Source of the DNA: Dromaius novaehollandiae
Taxonomy: Eukaryota; Chordata; Aves; Casuariiformes; Dromaiidae
Direction of reading: 5' to 3'
Length of the DNA stretch: 64,000 nt
Assembly (NCBI RefSeq): GCF_036370855.1
Contig: NC_088117.1
Location: 9,610,001 to 9,674,000 of the forward strand
This document shows positions 37,312 through 64,000 of this stretch, one piece after another; the stretch's first letter is position 1, and each line of letters starts with the position of its first letter. The position numbers were made by a program, and so were the translations under genes. The notes below the pieces were generated by a model. It was not told where the DNA came from. It saw only the letters and a list, made by a program, of their open reading frames with translations, and searched no databases.

Positions 37312-40300
37312 GTACCAAGCATTCAGCACAAAGTTTGCTGCTGAGGGGCGCAGGGAACATCGTAATGCTATCTAGTTCAGCGATGAGCAAGTGTTTTTAC
37401 TAGGGGAAGATGCACAAACCTCTCCGGTAACATCACATATAACTCTGCAAAACACTGGCAAAAGATTGAGCAGGGGAAAGAAACACCTACGTTAGACTTT
37501 CCCATTTACAGAGAAGGAATTACAGTGCTCAGCATCACTTCATGGTTTAGTTTAACAGTGTCATTTCACTGCCTCGCCATAGCCAGAAATACAGGGTACA
37601 AGAAAACAATCAAACCAGCCCTCCTTCCCCAGCCACACATGGAATCTGTAATCCTTAACTTGTAGCCGGCGTGCCTGCCTCTTCCCCCCGGTATTGGTGC
37701 TGCTCTATCTTTCTATAGTGCTTATTAAAAATAATGGCCGTGTTACAGAGATAGGAAGATGGATTGAGGGCTGAAAGTCCCAAGTGGGCTAGGGGTTTTC
37801 TGGGCTGGTAAGTGAATTGTCTTGGAATTTTTATAACATGGGATGTTTTAAGTAGTGCGAAGAACTTAGATTTTTCTTCTGCCTTTGTCTTTCAGTGCTC
37901 TAAATAAAATTAGAATTGTGGTTGTGAGAAAGCAGAGCCCAGGCACAAACCCCCCATGCGTGCCAAGGCCAGAATGAAAGCCAAGTTGTCATTAGGCTTA
38001 GGACAAAGTGAGCCGGTTGTCTGCTGAAGGCTGACTTTGAATCCTGCATGGAGAAGCACATGAATAAAAGCAAGAAATAGAGAAATACCTGTGCTCTCAG
38101 CCTAAAGCCATCTTGACTGCCTGCTGGTCAAATGCAGCCACTTCCTTGGAATTTAAACATAGAAACTACTCTACAAAAAAGAAAAAAAAACCTTGTACCT
38201 AGATGGAAAAAAGGCTGCCTTTGACTCCTAAAAGCTGTATGTAAAAGCTTTTTTAGTTTTGAATGATGGAACTTCTCAGAGAAGCAGGGGGAAATAACAC
38301 CACATCATGCAATGGTGACAGCATGGAATAGGCTATAAAGTGAAATCCTGATTTGTGACACAAACCCCTCATTGACTTATTTTAGCCACAGATTCAAACA
38401 ACACAGCAGCTCCCCACGCTGCTCAGCCTTGCTGTAGCCATGACATCGGCCCAGCGTAGAAGCAGTCCCTGAGCTCCCCTGGCTGCGGCTCAGGAGCAGA
38501 GGTTGGTGACCGCAGGCCTGGGCAGTCCTTGCAAACTTGTTCACCTAGTGTGCGGAGATGCTTCACCAGAGAGCCCAGTGACTTGGGTCCTCATTTTGGT
38601 TATGCAGGTGCATTAACTCTCTGCTGGTTGATAGGGACAAAAAGAAGTCCTGTAGTCCCATTAATGAACACCCAGGCTAAAAATGCTGTTCTCTTTAGGA
38701 CTGTTTCTGCCCACAGCAGCAATAAAAAAAATCCCGCCACTCACATGGACATACACTGAGAGAATAGTGTGGAATGAGGAATCTGCAGTGGAAATGGACC
38801 CTTAGGAGCTATTCTTACTTTTCTTACAAACCTGCAGAGAATTTGCCCGAGTACATAGTATGGCTTTTCTGTATGCGCAGATGGTATTGATGTTGGAACA
38901 GTGAGTTCATGCTTATCTTGAAATCCTACAAAAAGTACTGAAGGTGTAAGAATCCAGCTACGATCGCAAACCAGCCACTCTATTTTGTATTCTGATGACT
39001 CATGTCTGAAGTACCTGTAAATTCTTTGGCGAAGGTACTTAATCTCTGGCATAATGTTTCGTCGTGCAATGCCATTCACTCTTAGGAACAGAAACATTCA
39101 AGGCAAATAGGGTATAACATTGCTCTAGGGAGTTAGGAAGGACATTTTAGGTTAAATGGTTTTACTTTTGCAGTCACAGCTAGTGGTGCCAGATGAAGAA
39201 CCGTATGCAAGCACAACCACATTTTTACTCCAAAACGTCTACAGTTCAGCCACTGCCTTGACCTCCCACCCCACTTTGCTTAAGCAGCTGTGGCAGTGGC
39301 ACAGTGTGCACTGCTCAGGGCACAGAGGGAATTGTCCCATCACACCCAGCCTGCTTCTGATGTGCTTGCAGCAGAGCTGCTTTTTTGGCTGCAGCAGTCC
39401 TACACTTCTTCGAGGAGGAAGAGAAGAGCAGAGCAGATCCAGTACCCCAGCCTTCTTCAGCTGTGACGAACTGTGAGCAAACATCTCAGGCATGCTAAAG
39501 ATCTCTTGCTACCTGCCACTGTATTGCAGTTTCTGTTGTGGGTCACAAGGAAAAGCAGCTTCTTGTCACTAACAAGCTACATGCTTCAGTAATCACTGCT
39601 CTAGCACCTTTGCAGCTTATCACAATGCAGTTTAACACGCATGATGCTCTCTTTCCCCATATTGCACTGTACAGGTACAGTCCTACATGGACCATCACTG
39701 TAACAATTCCACTGACCGGCGCATCCTCAGCATGTTTCTGAACATCTGTAATGAGCTAAGCAAGCTCTGCCAGAACCTGGAAACCCTACATCCTGGGAAC
39801 AGCGTAACCAATGGCATTTTGGAAAGATGCAAGCTGCTCCTTAGCCACAGCAACGATCTCAGCGCCATCCGAGCTAAGTAGGTCTCTCCATCAGCTCAGT
39901 TTGAGACAGTTGACAATACTGGGAGACTGTCACAAGAACGTATATTCCCATTTCACTTCTCCATCAGTTTTTGTCACACCTTTCTAGTTTTAGTGAGGGG
40001 AGACAGTGCTACTCTGTTTAGTATTTTCACTGCTGTTTGAATAGTAACAGGGAAAGCAGCACCAAACTCCACTCACAAAAGGGTTTTTTGTTGGTTTGGA
40101 TTCCTGGTGGATGGAAGGGCATATAAAGGCCAGTTAGTACCCTGAAATCACATGCGATGGAAAGACAATTTACCTCCCCCCATTCCTGCTTTGAATATAG
40201 TTAGTTTCTGTGGGGTAAGAGATTGTACATGCTCTTGAACTCCTCCAGATTTAGCCCAACAGCCAGGATGTCATGTGTTTGGCATGACTCATTTCGCAAG

Positions 40301-40845
40301 ATCTCGTATTCTCTCAGTGCCTTTTGTTTTGGGCAGGGCGGGGTGGGAAATCCTGTCTGTGCATTTCTGCTCTTCCCAGCAGGTCCCAGCATGGCCCTGA
40401 TGGGCTCGCCAGGGTTGAGTGCTAGGACTACTCTGGTAAATGTTTCCTTCTACACCACAGATACCCCCACGATGTTGTCAATCACCTGAGCTGCAACGAA
40501 GCAAAGAATCATTACGGAGGTGTAGTGAGCCTCATCCCCGTCGTCCTCGACTGCGTGAAGGAGTGGGTAGCCCACACGGAGAAGCTGCCACGGCACATGC
40601 TGTATAATGTGAGTGGTGGAAGTGCTGTCTCTGAGAAAACGGCACCCCAGGATGTACCAGCCAAGGCAGCCATTTCCCCCAAACCACCTTCCATCCGCCT
40701 TGGAGCTCAGACCTCAATTAGTAACAAAGGTTATGTACAAGTACAGGGAAATAAGCATGTGAGAAAGAAGTGCCTAACTGGCACGGAAAATCACAGTGGG
40801 AAACTTAAGAGTCCTTGGAAGCCACCTGGTAGACATGCTTTTTAA
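37168..40845 (+). CDS. SPACA9: Sperm acrosome-associated protein 9, complete CDS
   Basis: SPACA9 (C9orf9) is a small helical protein of sperm acrosome and cilia that binds tubulin in the lumen of ciliary microtubules. Three coding exons (37168-37311, 39675-39877, 40461-40845; 732 nt) give 243 aa plus TAA, somewhat longer than the human 222 aa. The N-terminus MNEVKETLRNIEQNYRLFQQ aligns with human MNEVKESLRSIEQKYKLFQQ. The core NNSTDRRILSMFLNICNELS and YPHDVVNHLSCNEAKNHYGG align without gaps. The basic, Pro-rich tail differs, but the end SPWKPPGRHAF still matches human PPWRPPGGKL. It is transcribed away from AK8 and convergently towards TSC1. Confidence 0.95.
37312..39674. other. SPACA9 intron 1
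   Basis: A 2.4-kb non-coding intron. A 118-codon minus-strand open frame (38741-39097) lies in it with no recognisable family. No repeats are clearly identified. Intron 2 (39,878-40,460) appears empty. Confidence 0.65.
39675..39877 (+). CDS. SPACA9: SPACA9 coding exon 2
   Basis: It begins VQSYMDHHCNNSTDRRILSM and ends DLSAIRA plus two bases of a Lys codon, at AA|GTAGGT. Human has VQSYMEHYCNSSTDRRVLLM. The acceptor ACAG at 39674 is preferred over the one six bases later because it keeps the conserved VQ. Confidence 0.94.
40461..40845 (+). CDS. SPACA9: SPACA9 terminal coding exon
   Basis: It completes Lys and encodes YPHDVVNHLSCNEAKNHYGG, then VVSLIPVVLDCVKEWVAHTE, then a basic Ser/Pro-rich tail to the TAA at 40843-40845. 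The acceptor is CACCACAG. An internal GTGAGT at 40609-40614 resembles a donor, but the conserved end of the tail supports read-through. Confidence 0.93.
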
Positions 40846-41634
40846 AGGATCAAAGTTCATGCATCTTTGGCATAGAGGTGGCTGATTAAAGATAGCAAAA
40901 TGAATACTTAGAGATCTTCCTTGTCTAAATCAAAGTTCTGAAGAGACAGTCTTAACCTAGCCTTTAGCAGGTAAATACTCCTTTCCCCTGCTCTTATTTC
41001 CACTCTCCTCCTAAAAGTCATCTCAACAGAACTCGTTGCATCACACGTGCTCCCTATGACAAGCCTGGTGGTGAGAGCAGGGAATAGTCAGGACTAATCA
41101 GGTTCTAATCTCTCAAATAATGAATCTTGGGCAAGTTACTTGAAGTGGGATTTTACAGACTTCCTCTCAGACTTTTCTGAGGAATACCCGCTCTCTCCCC
41201 CAAGCCAGAGGTATGAATAACCTGAATGTTTGAAGGGTGCAATGGCAGAGCAGCAAAGGCCTCTCCTGTATGAATTCAGAAGAACATTAAGATTCACACT
41301 AGGCTTATCCCTAAAATTCCCTCACTGCAGCTGATCCCACTGAAAATGCCTGGTCATTTGGACCAAAGAATCAAGGCTGACAAGGCAGAATACTAATGAT
41401 GCCTCCCTTGCGTGCCCCTGGCTGCAGAAAGGTCAGCATACTTTCACCACATTGACTGGGCTCTGCTGGAGGCTTCCTGCAGGGTCTCACACCAACAGCA
41501 GCAGACACCACTCTGAACATCCTCCCTCCCACCTGTTTGACTCCTTTGCTGTCAAGCAGGGCTACAGACACGTAAAGGACAAATTTCACGTTGCACTTAG
41601 TTTGGTTTATTGATAGTATCTGAACTTGAATAAA
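40846..41634 (+). other. SPACA9: SPACA9 3' UTR (inferred) with poly(A) signals
   Basis: After the stop codon, ATTAAA occurs at 40885-40890 and AATAAA at 41629-41634 on the plus strand. Either could end the transcript. No coding sequence is visible. Confidence 0.5.
41629..41634 (+). terminator. SPACA9: Candidate SPACA9 poly(A) signal
   Basis: Canonical AATAAA about 785 bp after the stop codon. It is only 18 bp from an AATAAA on the opposite strand (41606-41611). Confidence 0.4.
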
Positions 41635-44600
41635 ACACCGCTCTCCCTCCCAGAGCTCCGCAAGGCTAACAGCAGGAAGTCATTTCCATTCGACATGATT
41701 CACAGGATTCTAGTGGGAGCAGATGGATCAAGAAAGCTGTGGCCATTTTCAGTTGTTTTCCCTTTTAAACTGCATGTTAAAATGTCTGCCCTTTCCCTTT
41801 TTCAAGATGAGTATCCAGCTTGCCTAGCTTTCAAGGATGTTATGAGGCTTAGTTCATTAAAACTGCAAGGCATTTGAAATAGTCTCGTGCTGGTTTTATA
41901 ACGGTACTTTGCAATTCTAGCCACTGACTTTATACCAGTGCCTCTGAAAACAGCTTTCTTTCCCAGCTGCATGGGGAAGGTCAGCAGAGTCACAGGCTCT
42001 CCCCCATTCCCTGGAGCTGATAGGCATCTTCTGTGGTGCTTTTTATTCAAGCACTGTTAACAACAAACTTAAGATCTCAATAGTGCAGTGTCTTCCTTGT
42101 ATCTGATTGCTCTTTTCCCCTCCCACAGGCAAATTAGCTCCTGTTCTTTGCCACCTGCTGGAAGACACTCCTGAATAAACAATTTCCCCATGCAGACCTG
42201 ACTCAGTTTGCTAAAATTATGAGAATGCTTTTGCCTTAAGATGACCAGATCTTGGCAACAAACAGCAAAAGAGAAGGGAGAATTGATACAGAAGAGGGAG
42301 CATAGGAAAGAACAGTAGCTCAGATGAAACAAGAAGTATTTTCAGGAGCACTTTTATTCCTCTCATAACACCACCTTCTTTTGCACTTTCTTTCCCCCAT
42401 CCACACATGCTGATACATAATACATCTGCTCTGGAACAGAGGACTATTTTTTAGGAGACCTGATCCAATTGAACTGAAACTTGGTGAATTCAAAATGATA
42501 ATGAAGCTAGCCAAGGTCACTCTTAGACACTAATGAGCCACAGCCAGCAAAAAGTTACCCTTCTTAGGCTTTGAGAGCCAGGTTGCAGAGGCAGCTTTAA
42601 GAAGAAAAAAAAATCAAAATAACTTGCAGCTGCCCTATTGTTGCTTCATGTTGCAAAGACAAGTGTCCAGTGACAGTTGCTGGGTTGGAAAGCTTTCTAA
42701 ACCAAGTACATACTATGTGGACTAACAGAAGACAAATGTTGAGACAGAAGAGACACTATTCCCAGATCTTGTTTCCAGCCTTCCTAACCCTATCATGCAG
42801 CTTAAGTTTGAATACGCAGGCTCTCAGACCAAAATTATTCTCCCATTTGTAGTTCACTTTCAGCTTCCATAGTGCAACACAGCACAAATTGTTTGTCAAG
42901 ATAGTCCCATCACACCTTGTCTAACCTTCTTTCCAACCCTGCATAATTCAGCTGCTCATTAGTACTTGACAGAGGTTGTGATACATGCAAGAAACATGCA
43001 CTTGTCAAACTTCTATAAGAATTTCTAACCTAGCCCTATGCTTTCAGTCTTATGCAGCCAAAATGTTAAGGCACAAGCAGAAAAATGAGTGCATAAAATC
43101 TGAAGATTGGTAATGACATGACCAGAATCTGTTGGAAGACTGCAAAGTTAAGTCTCGCAAAAACACCTAGACAAATTACTTAATTTCCATACAAGTTCTC
43201 CTCTTCCAGAGTGGATGGACACTTCAAAAGATAGAAAGCTACAGCAGGAATTGTTTTTCTCTACTACAAATCAAGCTGTTTGAAGAATTTACATAAACAG
43301 GATGTAAATGCCAAACACAGAACTGCAATAAAGTTTTTCTTTAACCTCTGTGAGCATAAAATTGCCAGATACACACTTAGAACCCAGGCAGGGCGCCAAA
43401 CTGACTTACCTGGAGATCTGTCAGGTGGCCCAGAAAATAAACACTTTTTCTTTCAAACACTGGAATAGAAATATAGGCTGGTTGTGGATGATCTCAGCAG
43501 AATCCTGCCGTCTGTAGGCAATAACTGACTTCTGTGTTCCCCCTGATTCAGGTAAAGGTCAAACCAGGCTTTTGTCAACTTGCAACCAGGCCAAAAGGTT
43601 CTGCAGGTTAAACATCTGTTTCAGCATTTGAGACACTACAACCGGTGGGATATTCTTCATAACCCAAGAAGTTAAGATCAAGTGGACTCTTAGGGAAGTG
43701 GGGGGGGGCAATTCAAGGGAGAGTGGAAACTCGGCATCTCCCCAAAACAGCGAAAGCTCATGCTGACCCAAGTGGCAGACTTACTGGGGCCTCTAGCGGT
43801 CACGTTTGGGAAATACTGCGGAACGTAAGGCAGCAGCCAAAGCAACCCTGCTACTGCCTCAAATCCTCAATCCTGAATCCAAATATGCTTTTTTAATATT
43901 TCACCTAAGAAAACAAACACACACACAGATTACTGCAGTGAAGTATCCCTGGTTGTCTTTGCAAGATACTAAGCTCAGCTGAGGTGCCAGCTGCTCACAG
44001 TGGTTTTCCTAAGTAGCTGTAATTTCAGAAAAGCGAGCCGCTCTTCACAACCCTGTTAAATCAGCTTGCTGTTTTATAAACACTCTAGTTACGCTGTGCT
44101 GGTAAGATGGAGAGAGTGCCGACCCTGCTGAAGAAACCATAAATAGGATTTGGCAGACATTAAAGATCACCAATTGAGTCCAAAGCTAGGGAGGGCGCTG
44201 GGATCAGAAGAGGGCTAAAAAGTTTTGCTGAGTAAAGCTCACATACACTGAGAACATGAAAACTATCAGTCCAAATTATTCGGAGTAAGAATGTGTCTCG
44301 GAAGTAAAACATGAGTCTTAGCTAAGCTTTATCGGCAAATCCCTTGCTTGTGAGAGTGTATGAAGGCGGCAGTTAACTCTTGTCAATTTTATAAACTATT
44401 TTGTAATGATGTTTTAAAATCCAAGCCATTGCACCAGCAGCTAAGTAAATGCAACTAATAAAGATTAATCAAGGATAATTAATTTTACTTCCCGAATTTA
44501 AAATATTTCCTTCCCAAATGTCTAATGAATGTTTGTTATTTACATGCTGTGTTTATGAACTACTTAGCATTAGAGAGAAAGGAAAGCCTTTATTCTCTTT

Positions 44601-45577
44601 TTGTACCTTTGTGGACTTACTTCTGTGGGTAATATATACTTAATTATTTTTATCCTAGTGAGTGCAGCTTTTCAATGCTACTGGGGTATGCAAAATGTAT
44701 TTAAAAAAGATAAGAGCAAGTGAAATTCACTTTCTGCTTTGTTTTCCTTTCATTTACACCAGGTTGTAAAATTCATCCCAATGCAGAAGGCTCAAAAACA
44801 ACTTTCTGTATCACCTAACCCCAAGATAACATTTAGAGCAACTTTGGTATAAAATTCTATATAAATATTATTCAACCAAAGTGTCTTCACAAACGAACTT
44901 TATGCCACTTGTACCATCTCCTTGCACTTGTTCACATTTTAAAAATTATACTCAGTCCTTAATTGAAATGTTTGAATTCATGCTTGAATTTTTAAATTGC
45001 TTTGAGCCACCTTGCAAGTTTTCATTTATTTTTAGATGAAATTTGTAAGAAAATGCCAAGGAAAAATCCCTTCGTTTGAGAAATGTCCTTCCGCGTGCAT
45101 AGTGACACTTGAGTACGGTACAGAAAATAAAAGCATGCGTACACTTATACGGTGAGCCTTCCAGCTTCTGCCATACCCCCAGCTTTGCAAGCAAGTCTTT
45201 GACATTTTCATCTATTAATTTGTCTAATCACTGTGAAGTCTCTGGACTAAATGAACAATGCCATACAGAGAGCTAATATGCAGATTTGCATTACTGAATT
45301 GTTTGCAATTAAATTATGGATTATACTGTCGTGTCATCACTGCCATCACTGATGTTTCTTTTCACAAAACAAAAAAGCCATTGGCTCTAGACAGAAAAAC
45401 AAGCTTGTAACAAGGAACCCCACATCAGAAAGGGCAGAACCATTCATCTGTACGATAGCACTCGGATCTGAGAAGATGCTTCGATACTGGATTTGTTTCT
45501 ACATGTTTTGTCACAGCTCAGTCCCAAAGAGGCCAGCTCGCAGGGAATTGAACAGAGAGTAGTGCAAAACAATACAT
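41635..45577. other. Intergenic sequence or distal TSC1 3' UTR
   Basis: No gene is recognised. On the minus strand AATAAA occurs at 41606-41611, 42042-42047, 42353-42358 and elsewhere, so TSC1 transcripts could extend through here; human TSC1 has a 3' UTR of several kilobases. An AT-rich block with TAATTA motifs lies at about 44,440-44,560. Confidence 0.5.
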
Positions 45578-48177
45578 TTTATTTGTTCACAGTTAAACAC
45601 AAGCAACTGCCTTGACATTTTAGAACATTCTAATAAGGACAGCAAAACCTCCTTTTGGTTTAAGTTCTCTTTAGCTTAGGATTGTACCATTTCCTCATAT
45701 TTCATATTTATGGCATTTAATGTGGATTGTTTAACATGCTTACAAAGAGCGAGGCAGGGAACAGATTAACTTGACAAAGACAGCATTTTTAGATTTAACT
45801 AAAAGCAGTCAGTTAAAAAAATCTGTTTCCACTTCACTGATGGGACCCCTTCAAACAAACTGCAAGTTAACTACATACAGCAGATCCATGATTTTTAGAT
45901 TTACAAAAAAAAAGAAAAAAAGGCAAAGTTTGTTCCTCCATAATCTTTGTGGTCCATAAACAAACCTAAAGTGGTTTCCATTACTATCCCGGTGCTAAAA
46001 TCCTTTTTAAAAGAAGAAAAAGGCCACCTTATCAATAAGCTTGCATTTCACCGCCAGGGCATTTTTGTAACCGACAACAAAAACAACCTCTCCTCCAGAA
46101 AAGTGAAGTCATCATATAAGCAAGATACTCTTTTGGGGCTTGGCAAAGCAGAAGGACGGTCTTATGAACTCCTGTAATACAACTGCATCCAACAGCTGAG
46201 CCAGCCCCTTCAAGGGCAATGTGCAAACCATTCACTTTTAGGGGCTGGGGCCTGGTGGGGCAAGGGGCAGGAGACCTCCAAATCTTACTGAAACGTACGC
46301 TACCACATGTGCTACCACTAAGTCTTAGAAAGCCTATAGACATGTCGACAAAACCAGTCTGTCACTTACAACCAACTCTCTATTTTCTATTCCATGCAGA
46401 TTCAAGCTTTGACAAAACCACTGAAGTTCACCTTTACTTTCAGAGTTAGGACTGACGAACTGAAAGGACACTGAGAATAATTTAGAGAGGCAGAAATGTA
46501 TTTAGACCCTAGGTGTTATGGAAGAAGTGGAAATGGGAGGAAGAGTACTGTCAGGCACGCATTAGCATAATGCCAGCCTTTGACAGATTCTGTTCCTGTT
46601 CAGGTTAAGAAGGAAAATGAACTACAAGTGCAAGCGTACTTGGACTTGATTTATATTTGAGAAGATTCTTCAACAGCAGCTGCCACCCAGAGAATGTTTA
46701 AGAAAAGAGGCCACATGCGGTGCAGGGTAATTCTGAGGCCCGTTATGTCTAAGTAAGCTTGGACCCAGACGGATCTAAGGTCTAAAACAAGCACGCTGCC
46801 TTCCTAACAGTGGGCTTTGTTCTGTCACAAAGATTTGACTCCGACCACTGACAAACCCTGATCCCACAGTCCTCCTTCACACAAGGTTCATCTTTGACTT
46901 AAACACGATTGACACAGAAAGGCTCCCTGGCAGAATTCGGATTCTCAGTTTAAGCGTGCTTCCTCTTCAGTGCATACAGCCTAGTTTTTTAGGGAAACTG
47001 GGGATGAGGGCGAAGGGGTAATACCTAGAGCCAAACTGATGGCACTGAGCTGAAAAACATGCTGCAATAGGAGCAGAACAGCAGTCGAAGCAGACCGTAT
47101 CCTATAAGTCAAGCCTGGAAACATATTCCCAGAAAGAGTGAAGCCAATTTCTTGGACTCAAAAAAACACAGTGATCTTGCTCAGACTGAGAACAAAGACC
47201 AGAACTATGAAGGAGGTCAGGCAGCATGAGCATTTCCCCGATTAGAGAAACGTGCTCTTCTGCAAACCTTCATGAGCTTGCTATATTACATACCTTTTCT
47301 GCATGCTCTCGCTTTTTGCGTAAATCTTCCTTTTCCCTCTTCTCCCACCCAAACTGCTTTCACACACAAACCAGTTTGAGGTCAGTACCAGTGTGTCAGG
47401 CAAACACTTAAAATGCTAAAAATATCGGAAGCTAGTGTTTTTAACAAGTCTTCAGCATATATGATCTCTGCATTACAAGCTCCAGTTCCTTATCGTCTGT
47501 TCAAATGCAACTTCCAAGAAATGTTAAGGACAGTATGAACAATGATTATGAATTAGGGTGTGAATCATTTTGCAGAGGTACACTGTTCTTTAAACATTTA
47601 GTTCTTCGATCGGAGTCCAACTTAATAAAAACTGGGCTCTGAGGGAAGTGGGACAGTGAACAGGCAAAATATAGACCTTTAGATGAATGCACTAGGAATT
47701 CTAGTTTTGCTCCCTTCCAGGATAAAAATAACCGAAGTCACCTGGACAGGCAGCATAATTAACTGCTCTAAACTGGAAGCTTGCAAGGAAATACAAAGCA
47801 TTCATAGTAGACTCACAAATGTTAATTTGGCCTCATATTGCACTCAAGTTCATAAATGCAGCTGCTCACTGGGGACAGGGAGAAAGGAAAAAAATACTTG
47901 CAAATGCTAACAGATGTCCCTTCAAATTAGTACACGCTGCTAAAGACTGAATTTGAGAAAGAAGCAAGAGTTAGGCTGGGCATTACAATTCCAGACCCAA
48001 AAATCCACTTTGCATTCGTTCAGCAGCCACCTTCCATTACCGGACATCAATCCTATTCCGCTGCATGAGCTAGCTGCTCAGACCAAAGAAACATAAAAGC
48101 TTTTAGTTAAACTTGCATTCACGCCTCCTGTTCTATGCCAAGAATATGAAAATAACACTGATTGACTATCTTCCTCT
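45578..48177 (-). other. TSC1: TSC1 3' UTR (inferred)
   Basis: Non-coding sequence after the TSC1 stop. The minus strand has AATAAA at 45578-45583, in the context AACAAATAAAATGTATTG, giving a 3' UTR of about 2.6 kb if used. More distal signals exist. No other feature is supported. Confidence 0.5.

Positions 48178-64000
<15,823 letters not shown>

Overview
The window is a stretch of vertebrate nuclear genome, most likely from a bird. The reasons are intron-split genes with GT-AG junctions, AT-rich non-coding sequence with few recent repeats, one sharp CpG island, a CR1-type LINE relic, and three genes in the order AK8 - SPACA9 - TSC1, as in other amniotes. The species cannot be named from the sequence alone.

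Region by region: (1) 1-36,020, minus strand: AK8, a two-domain adenylate kinase of motile cilia. Ten coding exons with fully compatible phases cover about 326 residues, up to the start of the second kinase domain. The last roughly 150 residues were not found and probably lie left of position 1. (2) About 35,650-36,830: a CpG island with a divergent promoter between AK8 and SPACA9. It carries two inverted RFX (X-box) half-sites, a CRE-like site, GC boxes and a short GGGGCC-type repeat. (3) 37,168-40,845, plus strand: SPACA9, complete in three coding exons (243 aa), a tubulin-associated ciliary and sperm protein. (4) 40,846-48,177: the convergent 3' regions of SPACA9 and TSC1, with candidate poly(A) signals on both strands. 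(5) 48,178-64,000, minus strand: TSC1 (hamartin). Eighteen coding exons (the first cut by the right edge) encode 1,025 residues, matching human hamartin from about residue 135 to the C-terminus.

AK8 and SPACA9 are head-to-head cilia genes that probably share a promoter, which fits joint RFX/FOXJ1-type ciliogenic control. TSC1 is functionally unrelated: it is the scaffold of the TSC1-TSC2-TBC1D7 complex that restrains mTORC1.

The most notable unexplained items are in TSC1 introns: a 117-bp copy of part of a coiled-coil exon (116 of 117 bases identical) in a neighbouring intron, a perfect 16-bp stem hairpin just downstream of the penultimate exon's donor site, and a coding-like but frame-broken block of about 650 bp that matches no family I recognise.
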